DNA from: Marinobacter zhejiangensis
GTDB lineage: Bacteria; Pseudomonadota; Gammaproteobacteria; Pseudomonadales; Oleiphilaceae
Assembly: GCF_900114775.1 (NCBI RefSeq)
Contig: NZ_FOUE01000001.1
Span: forward strand, 434,001 to 498,000
Reading direction: 5' to 3'
DNA: 64,000 nucleotides
Shown: positions 9,044-18,170 of the stretch, in pieces
Layout: every line of letters starts with the position of its first letter
Position numbering within the stretch: position 1 is the stretch's first letter
Made by a program: the position numbers and the translations under genes
Notes under the pieces: generated by a model
What the model was told of the DNA's origin: nothing
Seen by the model: only the letters and a program-made list of their open reading frames with translations
Database searches by the model: none

Positions 9044-9856
9044 GTGCCCGAGTTACCGGAAGTTGAAACCACCCGACAGGGCATCGCTCCGCACTGCCAG
9101 GGGCAAACTGTAACCCAGGTGGACATTCGCAACCCCAACCTGCGCTGGCCGATCCCCGATGCTTTGACGGCAGGCATCCTTCAGCAACCCATCCTTAGCG
9201 TTGAGCGCCGCGCCAAGTACCTGTTGCTGAATTTTCCCGGTGGCACTGCCATCGTTCACCTGGGAATGTCCGGCAGTTTGCGAATCATCACCGATGATAC
9301 CCCGCCACAGACCCACGACCATGTGGAGCTGACCCTCGCCTCCGGCATCCGGCTCCGCTACAACGACCCCCGCCGTTTCGGCTGCTGGCTTTGGTCGGAA
9401 ACCCCCAATGCCCATCCGCTGCTGGCGGAACTGGGACCAGAGCCCCTGGCCCCCGAGTTTGACGGACACTACCTGTTCCGCCTGTCCCGCGACCGAAAAA
9501 CACCTGTTAAATCGTTCTTGATGGATAACCACGTCGTCGTTGGCGTTGGCAACATCTACGCCAACGAGTCCCTGTTCAAGGCCGGCATTCACCCTCGCCG
9601 TGCGGCCGGGCGTATCAGCCGCGACCGCTACCTCCAGCTCTGCGAGGCCATCAAAGAGACCCTGGCTGCCGCCATTCTGCAGGGGGGAACTACCTTGAAA
9701 GACTTCGTCAACAGTGACGGCAAGCCCGGCTACTTCGCCCAGTCATTGCTGGTTTATGGTCGCGGCGGCCAGCCCTGCGAGAGCTGCGGAACGGTGCTGA
9801 AGGAAATCCGTATGAACCAACGCACCACGGTCTATTGCCCCCGCTGCCAGCGCTGA
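9044..9856 (+). CDS. mutM: Formamidopyrimidine-DNA glycosylase (Fpg/MutM)
   Basis: A 270-residue base-excision repair enzyme that removes 8-oxoguanine and formamidopyrimidines. After the initiator, the mature N terminus PELPEVE supplies the catalytic proline and glutamate; RRAKYLL holds the lysine of the minor-groove loop; NIYANESLF is the H2TH region; and the C-terminal zinc finger has two CxxC pairs (CESC and CPRC) separated by the arginine-containing hairpin. The start is GTG at 9044 with GGAG six bases upstream. It stands alone, divergent from the desaturase. Confidence 0.97.
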   Translation: MPELPEVETTRQGIAPHCQGQTVTQVDIRNPNLRWPIPDALTAGILQQPILSVERRAKYLLLNFPGGTAIVHLGMSGSLRIITDDTPPQTHDHVELTLASGIRLRYNDPRRFGCWLWSETPNAHPLLAELGPEPLAPEFDGHYLFRLSRDRKTPVKSFLMDNHVVVGVGNIYANESLFKAGIHPRRAAGRISRDRYLQLCEAIKETLAAAILQGGTTLKDFVNSDGKPGYFAQSLLVYGRGGQPCESCGTVLKEIRMNQRTTVYCPRCQR

Positions 9857-10025
9857 TCACGCAGTAACGGGTATAAAAAATCCGTTTGAAAATGCGTAAA
9901 TATGATTCATAGTTAAGAATACCTTCAAACCGGACCAGTGTTTGCCGCACCTCCATGTGCTGGCATCACTCGTTGTGCCCGGCACCCGTGCCACTACGGG
10001 CAAAACTGATTCTAGGAGACACGCC

Positions 10026-10352
10026 ATGCCCGCAAGACTTTCCCGAATCCTGACCTCCACGATGGCCGCCTGCCTGCTGGCTTTCGCCTCCGTTGGCCAT
10101 GCCAGTGCTGTCGACGAATCCCCCTCGGCGCTGGCCATGACCGCCGACGCAGTGATCGCCCGGCCGCTGTTGCTGGCCACAACCGTTGTTGGCACTGCGG
10201 TGTACATTGTTTCCCTGCCGTTCTCGCTGCTCGGCGGTAATGCCGGTGAAGCCGGCGAAGTGCTGGTTCTGGGCCCCGCGAAGTCCACCTTCGTACGCTG
10301 CCTGGGCTGTGAGCAATCCGGTCGTCGCCAGGAAGGCCCGGCCAACAACTGA
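10026..10352 (+). CDS. Small secreted protein of unknown function
   Basis: A 108-residue protein with a clear Sec signal peptide: basic start MPARLSR, hydrophobic core around residues 12-27, and a likely cleavage after GHA. The mature part has a hydrophobic Ala/Val/Leu-rich segment (about residues 45-70, ending VYIVSLPFSLLGG), then a short polar tail with two cysteines in RCLGCEQ. AGGAGA lies six bases before the ATG at 10026. A longer frame from 9942 has no ribosome site and is rejected. I do not recognise the family. Similar short proteins with a PFSLLGG-like turn exist as uncharacterised proteins in marine gammaproteobacteria, but I cannot name one with certainty. A terminator follows 52 bases later. 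Confidence 0.7.
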   Translation: MPARLSRILTSTMAACLLAFASVGHASAVDESPSALAMTADAVIARPLLLATTVVGTAVYIVSLPFSLLGGNAGEAGEVLVLGPAKSTFVRCLGCEQSGRRQEGPANN

Positions 10353-10404
10353 GGCCAGCACCTCATCCGTACAAACCGGAGTTGCGTCACACTCCGATCT
10401 GCGG

Positions 10405-10442
10405 CAGCCTGAAGGCACACTGTCTTCAGGCTGTTTTGTTTT
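10405..10442 (+). terminator. Strong terminator abutting the next start codon
   Basis: A perfect ten-base-pair stem CAGCCTGAAG / CTTCAGGCTG with a nine-base loop is followed by TTTTGTTTT. The tail ends exactly where the ATG of the next gene (10443) begins. It should end the transcript of the small secreted protein, yet it also covers the ribosome-binding region of the next gene. Confidence 0.85.
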
Positions 10443-11126
10443 ATGGTTAACTGGTCTCACCTCGACACGCTGTTCCTTGATATGGACGGCACCCTGCTGG
10501 ACCTGCACTTTGACAACCACTTCTGGCTGGAACACCTGCCCCGTCGCTACGCCGAGCACCATGCGATAACACCGGACCAGGCCAAAGCCCGGCTGATGCC
10601 CATGATTCAGGCGCAACAGGGAACCCTGAACTGGTACTGCACCGATTACTGGAGCGACCTGCTCAACCTGGACATTACCCAGCTCAAGGCTGAGATTGGT
10701 GACCGCATTGGCTATCGCCCCCATGTCCCGGAGTTTCTCAGTGCGGCGAAGGCCGCCGGCCTGCGCACCGTCATTGTGACCAACTGCCACCCTGACCCGC
10801 TGGCGCTAAAACTGCAGCGAACCGGCCTGGATAAGCGCGTCGACAGGGTCATTTCCAGCCATACCCTGAGAAGGCCCAAGGAAGACGCCGAGTTCTGGCA
10901 CGACCTCCATCAACTGGAACCCTATCAGCCCGGTAACACCCTGATGGTAGACGACAGCCTGCCGGTGCTTCAGAGTGCCGCCCGTGCCGGGATTGGCCAG
11001 TGCCTGGCGGTACTGGCACCGGACAGTCGCCAACCGGCGCGGAAGGACGCCGCCGGCCTGCCGGCCATCCACCACTTTGACGAAGTTCTGCCTCACTTGC
11101 TGGGTCTGGGCCAGATGCCATCGTGA
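10443..11126 (+). CDS. yrfG: GMP/IMP 5'-nucleotidase, HAD family (YrfG-like)
   Basis: A 227-residue HAD-superfamily phosphatase. Motif I is DMDGTLLDLHFDN, motif II lies in TVIVTNC, the motif III lysine is in RRPKEDAEFW, and motif IV is MVDDSLPVL. The E. coli homologue hydrolyses purine mononucleotides. The N terminus (WSHLDTLFLDMDGTLLDL) matches that family, so the start at 10443 is likely although it immediately follows a terminator hairpin. The nearest possible ribosome site is the AGG within the 3' stem. It is followed by hslR and hslO, the order known from E. coli. Confidence 0.9.
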   Translation: MVNWSHLDTLFLDMDGTLLDLHFDNHFWLEHLPRRYAEHHAITPDQAKARLMPMIQAQQGTLNWYCTDYWSDLLNLDITQLKAEIGDRIGYRPHVPEFLSAAKAAGLRTVIVTNCHPDPLALKLQRTGLDKRVDRVISSHTLRRPKEDAEFWHDLHQLEPYQPGNTLMVDDSLPVLQSAARAGIGQCLAVLAPDSRQPARKDAAGLPAIHHFDEVLPHLLGLGQMPS

Positions 11127-11172
11127 AATCGATGCGGTTATAATGGCAAGGCACACACATCAGGTGGGAGAC

Positions 11173-11580
11173 ATGAGCGTAGCAACCCCGGAAGATCAGC
11201 GGGTACGACTGGATAAATGGCTGTGGGCCGCCCGATTTTACAAAACCCGCTCCCTGGCCAAAGACGCCATTGAAGGGGGCAAGGTTCACTACAACAATCA
11301 GCGTTGCAAACCCGGCAAGCTGGTCGAACCCGGCGCCAAGCTGACCCTGCGCCTGGGGTGGCAGGAGCGCATTGTGATTGTTGATCAGATCAGTGACCGC
11401 CGCCGGGGTGCCCCGGAAGCGCAAACCCTCTACCACGAAACCGAAGACAGCATCAGCAAGCGTGAGGACATGGCGTGGCAGCGTAAAACCATGCAGGCTG
11501 CACAACTGCCGCCCGCACGCAGGCCATCCAAGAAGGACCGCCGTGATATTCAACGCTTTCGCGACCAGAATGGCATGTAA
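11173..11580 (+). CDS. hslR: Heat-shock protein 15 (ribosome-associated, S4 domain)
   Basis: A 135-residue protein with an S4 RNA-binding domain: VRLDKWLWAARFYKTRSLAKDAIEGGKVHYN near residues 11-41, given here as one motif in two halves (VRLDKWLWAARF and KTRSLAKDAIEGG). It ends in a very basic tail (RRPSKKDRRDIQRF). Hsp15 recognises free 50S subunits carrying a nascent chain and helps recycle them after heat stress. The ATG at 11173 has GGTGGGAG five bases upstream; a weaker start lies at 11143. It sits between yrfG and hslO, the arrangement of the E. coli heat-shock locus. Confidence 0.93.
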   Translation: MSVATPEDQRVRLDKWLWAARFYKTRSLAKDAIEGGKVHYNNQRCKPGKLVEPGAKLTLRLGWQERIVIVDQISDRRRGAPEAQTLYHETEDSISKREDMAWQRKTMQAAQLPPARRPSKKDRRDIQRFRDQNGM

Positions 11581-11653
11581 TCCGCCGACTCCGGTTCGCA
11601 GTTCCATACCCCGATGACCACCGCGCTAGCGCGTTTTCAGGAGACCGCAAAAC

Positions 11654-12508
11654 ATGGCGTCCCAGGACCAGTTCCAACGCTTTATCTTTGAACACAGCCA
11701 GATCCGTGGGGCCTGGGTACAACTTGCCGACAGCTATACCGAGATTGGCAGCCAGGCGCCCTATCCGGCGTCTGTCCGTCAGCTGCTGGGCCAAACCCTC
11801 GTTGCCAGTGTGCTGATGAGCAGCACCCTGAAGTTTGAAGGCACGCTGTCGCTGCAGGCTCAGGGCGAAGGGCCGTTGCGCACCCTCATGGCTGAATGCA
11901 GCCACGACCGCCACATTCGCGGCCTTGCCCGGTTCGACGCCCCCGCAGCGGCGGCAGGCGGACTTAATGACCTTCTCGGTGATCGCCGCATGGCCATTAC
12001 CATCACCCCGGAACGCGGGCAGCGCTATCAGGGCGTGGTACCCCGGGAAGCAGATACCCTCGCAGGCTGCCTGGAAGAATATTTCGAACGCTCCGAGCAA
12101 ATCGCCACGACGCTGATCCTGTTTGCAGATGAGGAACGCAGCGGCGGCCTGCTTTTGCAACGCCTGCCCGGCAGCAGTGAAGCCGATGATGAGCTGTGGG
12201 AACGGGTCAACCACCTGGCTGCTACCCTGACGGAAGAAGAACTGCTGGGCCTGGACAGTGAATCTGTCCTGCACCGGCTGTTCCACGAGGAGGAAGTGCG
12301 GGTTTTCGAGCCTGACGCGGTGGTTTTCCGCTGCAGCTGCTCCCGCGAGCGGACCCTTGGTGCCCTCAAATCCATCGGCAAGGACGAGTGCTACAGCATT
12401 ATCGAGGAGCAGGGGGCGATCGAAATGGATTGCCAGTTCTGCCACTCCCACTACCAGTTCAACCGCAACGATATTGATCACCTCTTCACCGGCCACTCTC
12501 TCCACTGA
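11654..12508 (+). CDS. hslO: Redox-regulated chaperone Hsp33
   Basis: A 284-residue chaperone. The C-terminal redox switch has the four zinc-binding cysteines as CSC (FRCSCSRER) and CQFC (MDCQFCHSHY). In Hsp33 oxidation releases zinc, unfolds the linker and activates the holdase. The start at 11654 has AGGAGA about nine bases upstream. A small palindrome with four T residues (11622-11637) precedes it. It follows hslR by 73 bases and ends in a good terminator before pckA. Confidence 0.96.
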   Translation: MASQDQFQRFIFEHSQIRGAWVQLADSYTEIGSQAPYPASVRQLLGQTLVASVLMSSTLKFEGTLSLQAQGEGPLRTLMAECSHDRHIRGLARFDAPAAAAGGLNDLLGDRRMAITITPERGQRYQGVVPREADTLAGCLEEYFERSEQIATTLILFADEERSGGLLLQRLPGSSEADDELWERVNHLAATLTEEELLGLDSESVLHRLFHEEEVRVFEPDAVVFRCSCSRERTLGALKSIGKDECYSIIEEQGAIEMDCQFCHSHYQFNRNDIDHLFTGHSLH

Positions 12509-12520
12509 CTCTGACAATTG

Positions 12521-12565
12521 GCCCGGAACCCGCTGCTGGCGGGGCTTTCCGGGCAGTCGTTTTTT
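12521..12565 (+). terminator. Terminator of hslO
   Basis: An outer stem GCCCGGA / TCCGGGC encloses an inner stem CCCGC-tgctg-GCGGG, and a run of six T follows a few bases later. It begins 12 bases after the hslO stop. Confidence 0.75.
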
Positions 12566-12696
12566 CTGGACATCTCTGGCATAATAGCGCGCCTGAATTG
12601 ACCCGATTGTTCAGAATTCCGCCAGCAAATGAGACCATCCTGGTCCACGCACGGCGTTCCTGATAATCATGAAGACACCCCGAGGGCGAGGTCGAA

Positions 12697-14232
12697 GTGA
12701 GCAACACTTATACTGATCTGAGTTCAGCACGACTGGTCGAGCTGGCACTGGAAAGAGGCGAAGGCCAACTGGCTGCCAATGGTTCGCTGGTGGTCAAGAC
12801 CGGCAAGCGTACTGGTCGTTCTCCCATGGACCGCTTCATTGTTGAAGAGCCAAGCACAGCGGATGCGATCCACTGGGGCCCGATCAACCGTCCGTTCGAC
12901 GCTGACAAGTTCGATGCCCTCTGGGACCGTGTCGAAGCCTACATCGCCGAGAAGGAACAGTTCCTGTCTCACGTTCATGTTGGCTCTGATCCCGAGCACT
13001 ACCTGCCGGTACGCATGACCACCGAAACAGCCTGGCAGAACCTGTTTGGCCGCAATCTGTTTATCCGCCCGGAAAGCTACAATCCGTCCGACAAGCAGGA
13101 ATGGCAGATCCTCAATGCTGCCAACTTCCAGTGCGTTCCCGAGCGTGATGGCACCAACAGCGATGGCTGCGTCATCATCAACTTTGCCAAGCGCAAGGTA
13201 CTGCTGGCTGGCATGCACTACGCGGGTGAAATGAAGAAGGCAATGTTCTCGGTACAGAACTTCCTGCTGCCAGAGAAAGACGTTCTGCCCATGCACTGTT
13301 CCGCCAACGTTGGCGAGAATGGCGAAACCTGCCTGTTCTTCGGCCTGTCCGGCACCGGTAAAACCACCCTGTCTGCTGACCCCGAGCGTTTCCTGATTGG
13401 TGACGACGAGCACGGCTGGGGCCCTGGCACTGTGTTCAATATCGAAGGCGGCTGCTACGCCAAGTGTATTGACCTGAGCCAGAAGAACGAGCCGATCATC
13501 TGGGACGCCATCCGTTTCGGTGCCATCGTCGAAAACGTCATGATTGACGAAGAGACCCGTCAGCCGGACTACACCGACGTGTCGCTGACCGAAAACTCCC
13601 GCTGCGCCTACCCGCTGGAGCACGTTGAAAAGCGTGTCCTGGAAAACCGTGCCGGCGAACCCTCCCATATCGTGTTCCTGACCTGCGATATGACCGGCGT
13701 TCTGCCTCCGGTATCCATCCTCAGCAAAGAAGCCGCCGCGTACCACTTCCTCAGCGGCTATACCGCTCTGGTTGGTTCCACCGAGATGGGTTCCTCTTCC
13801 AAGCTGAAGTCCACCTTCTCCACCTGCTTCGGCGCTCCGTTCTTCCCGCGCCCGGCCGGCGTTTACGCCGAACTGCTGATGAAGCGTATGGAAGAATTTG
13901 GCAGCAAGGTCTTCCTGGTCAATACCGGTTGGACCGGTGGCCCTCACGGTGTGGGCGAGCGTTTCAGCATCCCGACCACCCGCGCCATCATTAGCGCCAT
14001 TCAGACCGGCGAGCTGGACGATGCTCAAACCGAGCACCTGCCCATGCTGAACCTGAATGTGCCGCTGAGCGTTCCAGGCGTCGACAGCAAGCTGCTGAAC
14101 CCACGCAATACCTGGAAGAGCACGGAAGAGTATGATGCCAAGGCCCGCGAACTGATCGCTCAGTTCGTTGACAACTTCGACAAGTTCGATGTGTCCGGCA
14201 GCATTATCACCGCCGGCCCCAGCCTGTCCTGA
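12697..14232 (+). CDS. pckA: Phosphoenolpyruvate carboxykinase (ATP)
   Basis: A 511-residue ATP-type PEP carboxykinase. It has the kinase loop [11 protein letters not shown], the metal/oxaloacetate region around [11 protein letters not shown], and [14 protein letters not shown]. It converts oxaloacetate and ATP to PEP, CO2 and ADP in gluconeogenesis, needed when growing on organic acids or hydrocarbons. The start is GTG at 12697 with a GAGG-type site upstream. A strong terminator follows. The yrfG-hslR-hslO-pckA order matches E. coli except for small insertions there. An antisense frame of 437 codons over this gene is a shadow. Confidence 0.97.
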   Translation: MSNTYTDLSSARLVELALERGEGQLAANGSLVVKTGKRTGRSPMDRFIVEEPSTADAIHWGPINRPFDADKFDALWDRVEAYIAEKEQFLSHVHVGSDPEHYLPVRMTTETAWQNLFGRNLFIRPESYNPSDKQEWQILNAANFQCVPERDGTNSDGCVIINFAKRKVLLAGMHYAGEMKKAMFSVQNFLLPEKDVLPMHCSANVGENGETCLFFGLSGTGKTTLSADPERFLIGDDEHGWGPGTVFNIEGGCYAKCIDLSQKNEPIIWDAIRFGAIVENVMIDEETRQPDYTDVSLTENSRCAYPLEHVEKRVLENRAGEPSHIVFLTCDMTGVLPPVSILSKEAAAYHFLSGYTALVGSTEMGSSSKLKSTFSTCFGAPFFPRPAGVYAELLMKRMEEFGSKVFLVNTGWTGGPHGVGERFSIPTTRAIISAIQTGELDDAQTEHLPMLNLNVPLSVPGVDSKLLNPRNTWKSTEEYDAKARELIAQFVDNFDKFDVSGSIITAGPSLS

Positions 14233-14246
14233 TCCACTAGGGCAAG

Positions 14247-14276
14247 CAAAAAAGGCAGCTTCGGCTGCCTTTTTTT
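14247..14276 (+). terminator. Terminator of pckA
   Basis: AAAAAGGCAGC-ttcg-GCTGCCTTTTTTT: a tetraloop hairpin with a long T tract, 14 bases after the pckA stop. Confidence 0.93.
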
Positions 14277-14337
14277 GTGCGCCATCGCTGCAGCTTTACC
14301 CGGCAACGACGGGGAACCACTGGCCCCAGCACCCAGA

Positions 14338-14373
14338 AACAACAAAGGCGCTCAACTGAGCGCCTTTGTTGTT
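14338..14373. terminator. Hairpin ending the TRAP operon
   Basis: AACAACAAAGGCGCTCA and its complement form a 17-base-pair stem with a two-base centre. On the minus strand it lies 36 bases beyond the TRAP permease stop and ends in TTTGTTGTT; it is symmetrical and could act in both directions. Confidence 0.7.
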
Positions 14374-14408
14374 CTCCGCCCCCCCGGAACCAACGTCCGG
14401 TGCGGATT

Positions 14409-16502
14409 TTAGCTGGCGTAGAACATCAGCGGCACGAACGCCACCAGTACCAGCGATATGCCCATGGCGATCAGCGGCATAATCACCCGCTCATGGCGCT
14501 GATAGAAGGTGCCAGGCTCCTTGAGCGCTGCCACTACCTCGGCTTCGCCCACCACCTGCCGCGTCAGCAGGTGGTTCAGCGCCACCGGCGGACTCAGATA
14601 GCCCAACTCAAACGCCACCAGCGTCACCATCCAGAAATGCACCGGGTGGATGCCACTGGAATAGGCAATGGTCGCGACCGTCGCAGACACCAGAATGACC
14701 GCACCAAAGGCGTCCATGATCATACCGAGGATCACCAGGATCACCACCATCAACAACATCGCCGACCAGGCACTGTCAAACGACTGAGGGAAGCTCTCCA
14801 TAATGTGGGAACGCTCAATCACCCCGCCGATACTGACTGACAGGCCAAGCAGCAGCAACAGCGCCCCGATCTCTGCCGTGGTGTCATTGGTGGCACCTCG
14901 TACACTCCGCTCCAGCCCCTGGTGGTTGAACTCAGCACCGTCACGGTCTTTACGGCCCTTGAGGCTGAAATGTTCGTACAGCAGGATGGCAAACATGATC
15001 ACCGGCAGCAGGCGTGGCGCGGAAAACTCGTCCATGCGCACGTCCAGCGCCCAGCGGTAGAAAAGCACCACCGAAATGATCACCAGGACATAGGGAATCA
15101 GTGGCCGCAGCGCAGCCAGCATGGCGGGCATAGCTTCGTTCACCGGTGCCAGGTTGAACTGGCTCTGGCGATTCACCGTCAGAGCCACGGTGGTAAACAT
15201 CAGCGCCGTCAGCGCAAACACCCAGATTCCCCAGCCAAACAGCTCGTCGGTGGTCACTTCCCGGTTCAGGTAAGCAATGACCACCACCAACAGGCAGGGC
15301 CGGATCACAACCCCTAGGGAACCGGACATTGCCGTTGCGGCCAACGCCAACTGACGACGTGCACCCGCGGCACGAAGCTCGCTGTAAATCACCGCGCCAG
15401 CGGCAATGACGAAGATACCGGACGCCCCGGTGTAGGCCGTCGGAACCACAGCCACCAGCACTGCCACCACGGCCAGCATTTCCGGAGGCAAGCGCCAGGG
15501 CCGAAAGACGTTGAACACCAAGGTCGCCAGACGGGTTTGCTTCAGCATCATACCCACCCAGACATACAGGCCAACGTTCAGGAACATATCCGCCAGTTCC
15601 ATCATCTTGCCCAGGTAGATCCCAATGCCGGAGGCGTGACCGATCATCGCGAAGTAGGTACCGGAAATCAGGCACATGACCGTATACAACGGCACGGCCA
15701 ACAGCGCCTTATTGAAGCTGCCGCCCGGCGCCAGCCCCTCCGGCACCCGTATCAGCCGATACAGGCTGGCCAGGGTCAGCACCGCAAACCCGGTGATCCA
15801 CAAGTTGTGCAGCAGCATTTCTTCCGCGGAGACCGACGCGTCGGCGCCCACAGTGTTGGCACGGAAAATCAGACTGGAACCCAGCAACATGGCGTTGGCA
15901 ATGGTCTGGAGGGTCAGTGACACCTTGTGATCCAGGGTCGTCTCCATCGCCCGCATGGCAATGTGGTGACGGGTCAGCGTGGCGGTTACCGCACACAGCA
16001 TCACCAGAATGATCAGAATGTAGCGCTGGGACTCCAGGCCAAACGCGATCACATCGGCCACAAACAGCTCTACCGCCCGATAGGCCCGAACACTGGGGGT
16101 CAGCTTGTCTTTGACCTCCTGATAGACCGCATGGCTGGCCTGACAGTCCGCCACCGAACGCTCAATGGAGCGACGAACGTCGGCGGGATTCTTTTCAACC
16201 GCTCCCAGCAGGTCGGCCATCGCCCCAAGATCACTTTCCCGGGCCATTTCAGCGGCCACCGCAGCCTCAATGTCCCGGTTCGGGTTACAGGTCGGTTCTA
16301 CCGGGTCGCTACGCAGCTTGTAGTAGCCACTCCAGAGCTGTTCACCTCCCCGCAACATCTGGTTATGGATGTCGCTGGAGGTGGAGAAGAGCACAACAGC
16401 CAACAACAGCAGGCAGGCCGGCAGTGAGGAGAACCATTCCCGTACCGTACGGCCACCGGCACCAACCGATGCCCCTTGGGAACTCAGGGTATTAACGGAC
16501 AT
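14409..16502 (-). CDS. TRAP transporter fused small and large permease (DctQM type)
   Basis: A 697-residue polytopic membrane protein. The C-terminal 400 residues have the TRAP large-subunit pattern of many helices with PTAYTGASGIFVIAAGAVIYSELR-type segments (shortened here to PTAYTGASGIFVIAAG), SGSLGVVIRPCLLVVV and a final region with ELGYLSPPVALN. The N-terminal part holds helices resembling the small Q subunit plus, between the first helix (about residues 27-43) and the next near 155, a polar stretch of about 110 residues with two cysteines. TRAP systems import organic acids with an ion gradient and a periplasmic binding protein. It follows the TatT-like gene by 24 bases. The substrate is unknown. 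The polar insertion is not part of standard DctQ as I know it. Confidence 0.85.
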   Translation of the reverse strand: MSVNTLSSQGASVGAGGRTVREWFSSLPACLLLLAVVLFSTSSDIHNQMLRGGEQLWSGYYKLRSDPVEPTCNPNRDIEAAVAAEMARESDLGAMADLLGAVEKNPADVRRSIERSVADCQASHAVYQEVKDKLTPSVRAYRAVELFVADVIAFGLESQRYILIILVMLCAVTATLTRHHIAMRAMETTLDHKVSLTLQTIANAMLLGSSLIFRANTVGADASVSAEEMLLHNLWITGFAVLTLASLYRLIRVPEGLAPGGSFNKALLAVPLYTVMCLISGTYFAMIGHASGIGIYLGKMMELADMFLNVGLYVWVGMMLKQTRLATLVFNVFRPWRLPPEMLAVVAVLVAVVPTAYTGASGIFVIAAGAVIYSELRAAGARRQLALAATAMSGSLGVVIRPCLLVVVIAYLNREVTTDELFGWGIWVFALTALMFTTVALTVNRQSQFNLAPVNEAMPAMLAALRPLIPYVLVIISVVLFYRWALDVRMDEFSAPRLLPVIMFAILLYEHFSLKGRKDRDGAEFNHQGLERSVRGATNDTTAEIGALLLLLGLSVSIGGVIERSHIMESFPQSFDSAWSAMLLMVVILVILGMIMDAFGAVILVSATVATIAYSSGIHPVHFWMVTLVAFELGYLSPPVALNHLLTRQVVGEAEVVAALKEPGTFYQRHERVIMPLIAMGISLVLVAFVPLMFYAS

Positions 16503-16526
16503 ATCAGACGCTCTTGAGTTCGTGAC

Positions 16527-17591
16527 TTACAGCAGGTCATCCAGATTCATGACTTCAGTGGCTTCGGGCCGGTCGTCCCAGAAGGTACCAAGCTTGCCGA
16601 ACGGGGTCCGGTGTCCGGTGTTTTCTACCCACATCCGATCAGAAATCGCCACAATCATCTGGGTAGCCATACTGTCGACCATGTTCCAGTCTTCATTGGA
16701 AGGCGTTGCATCAAGCGACTCAGCATGACGGCGGATCACATCCCTCAGCATCTCATCGTCACCCTTGTTCATCGCGGCGAGGGCATGGAACACATGACTG
16801 AGGCGCACCCCGGCCTCTTCCCCTTGCAGGTCAGCCGCATTCAGGCGCTCGAACGCATTTTCACCCTGCGGCAAGGCACCGGGGATCATGGCCCATACGG
16901 TCGCACGCAGGGCCATCGGAGCCCCCCACCACTTGTCATTGTTCAGGCAGCTGGTGGCCCGGGAAACGGTAGAACCCACGTTCTTGGGCACACCAATCGA
17001 CGAGGTCGACTGGATCTCGGCGTTCAACGCCTGCAGGCCAGACAGCAGTCCAGCCATATAGATGAACTCATCCATGTCGTCGTCAAAGTCCGGGCACTCG
17101 CTTTGATCCGGATGACCGTAATAGGCATTATGGTGCTGCCAGCCCAGGAAGTAGCGCTCTGCGGCCAGGGCATGGGCCCGCTTCTGACGGATCATGGCGT
17201 CTTCCGCCTCTTCTGCCCGCAACGCACGCATGGCCATCAAGCTATCGAGTTCATACTCTCGCGCCTGTTCGTCGATACAACCGCCAGAAGTAAGGTAGAG
17301 CATGACCGCCAGCTGATCGGGCTCATCGGTCACCCGGCCAAACGACATCAGCAGTGGCGATGTTGCCTGGCTCATGGCACAGCTCATGGAGAGGTCATTA
17401 CTCTCAAGCACATAGGGAATGGTATGACTCTTGGCAAAGCCCTGCATGACGTCGCCGGTGGTCTTGTAGATCATGTTGTTGACGACACCACAACCGCTCA
17501 TTGCGACACTGACTGCAACCCCTGCCGCCACACCACGATAACGATTCCACACCTGACCAGAACGCTGGACGAACCCCTGGATACCCGCCAT
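16527..17591 (-). CDS. TRAP-associated TatT-like lipoprotein
   Basis: A 354-residue exported protein. A basic N terminus and hydrophobic helix lead to AMSGC, a lipobox-like site with Cys34, so it is probably a lipoprotein. The mature part is helical and rich in Ala, Met and Glu, consistent with tetratricopeptide-type repeats. It resembles the TatT (T component) proteins that pair with TRAP binding proteins, the prototype being Treponema TP0956. It is the gene immediately before the fused permease on the same strand. Conserved details include many cysteines that might form disulfides. The lipidation and T-component role are inferences from sequence feel and neighbourhood. Confidence 0.75.
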   Translation of the reverse strand: MAGIQGFVQRSGQVWNRYRGVAAGVAVSVAMSGCGVVNNMIYKTTGDVMQGFAKSHTIPYVLESNDLSMSCAMSQATSPLLMSFGRVTDEPDQLAVMLYLTSGGCIDEQAREYELDSLMAMRALRAEEAEDAMIRQKRAHALAAERYFLGWQHHNAYYGHPDQSECPDFDDDMDEFIYMAGLLSGLQALNAEIQSTSSIGVPKNVGSTVSRATSCLNNDKWWGAPMALRATVWAMIPGALPQGENAFERLNAADLQGEEAGVRLSHVFHALAAMNKGDDEMLRDVIRRHAESLDATPSNEDWNMVDSMATQMIVAISDRMWVENTGHRTPFGKLGTFWDDRPEATEVMNLDDLL

Positions 17592-17708
17592 ATCACCTAT
17601 TACCTTTTCTTATTTATTGTGAATAACCCGCCCCGGGCGCCATCACCAAATGTTACGCATTGTAACCAGGCGATGATTATCCCCCGAAACCGGTTCATGT
17701 TGTGAGAC

Positions 17709-17730
17709 CAGCGCCTCAAAGCTGGCGCTG
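17709..17730. repeat. Short inverted repeat upstream of HU and TatT-like genes
   Basis: CAGCGCC-tcaaagct-GGCGCTG lies in the 254-base divergent gap between the TatT-like gene and the HU gene. It has no T tract on either side, so it is not a clear terminator. It could be an operator for either gene or may be chance. Confidence 0.4.
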
Positions 17731-17755
17731 AGCCTCGCTTGGCCCCGACAATCCA

Positions 17756-17783
17756 TTGACTTTGTCCGGGAAAGCGCTAAACC
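17756..17783 (+). promoter_or_regulatory. Candidate promoter of the HU gene
   Basis: TTGACT is followed after 16 bases by TAAACC, about 60 bases before the HU start codon. The -35 is good and the -10 is weak. Assigned by eye only. Confidence 0.35.
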
Positions 17784-17845
17784 TGTGTTTGATGGGGCGG
17801 CCCGTTGCCACTCCAAGAAACGTTAAAAACAACAAGGAGCACTTG

Positions 17846-18118
17846 ATGCGCAAACCAGAACTAGCCGCGGCTATCGCAGAACAGACCGGCCTCAGTAAGG
17901 ACAAGGCCAGCGAGGTGATTACTGCGTTTACCGATCAGGTATCGGCCGCCACCGCCCGGGGAGACGACGTCACCCTGATTGGATTCGGCACTTTCAACAT
18001 CCGCACTCGTAATGCCCGCACAGGACGTAACCCGCAAACCGGCGCCACCATTGAGATCCCTGCCAGCAAGACGGTTGGTTTCAAAGCCGGCAAAGCCCTT
18101 AAAGACGCCATCAAGTAA
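17846..18118 (+). CDS. HU-family DNA-binding protein
   Basis: A 90-residue histone-like protein: MRKPELAAAIAEQTGLSK at the N terminus, GFGTFNIRTRNARTGRNPQTG (the beta-arm with the conserved RxxRxGRNPQTG) in the middle, and TVGFKAGKALKDAIK at the end. It binds and bends DNA as a dimer. The ATG at 17846 has AAGGAG eight bases upstream; the frame extends 30 codons further without HU similarity. It is oriented against its neighbours, splitting the TRAP binding-protein gene from the TRAP lipoprotein and permease genes. A G/C-rich hairpin follows it. Whether it is the alpha, beta or another HU paralogue cannot be told. Confidence 0.95.
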   Translation: MRKPELAAAIAEQTGLSKDKASEVITAFTDQVSAATARGDDVTLIGFGTFNIRTRNARTGRNPQTGATIEIPASKTVGFKAGKALKDAIK

Positions 18119-18146
18119 CTAAGCACCACGTAACCAGTAACTACGT

Positions 18147-18170
18147 CAGGGCCCGCTTGTGCGGGCCCTG
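18147..18170. repeat. Strong hairpin between convergent HU and binding-protein genes
   Basis: CAGGGCCCGC-ttgt-GCGGGCCCTG is a perfect ten-base-pair stem between two convergent stop codons. There is no T tract on either strand, so it may be a transcript-stabilising or weak termination hairpin rather than a standard terminator. Confidence 0.6.

Noticed and set aside
11622..11637. CGCGCTAGCGCG palindrome followed by TTTT before hslO
   Set aside because: The stem is only four to six base pairs and the T run is short, so it is too weak to call a terminator.
12724..14037. 437-codon antisense frame over pckA
   Set aside because: Shadow of the GC-rich codon pattern of pckA; the composition has no recognisable domain.
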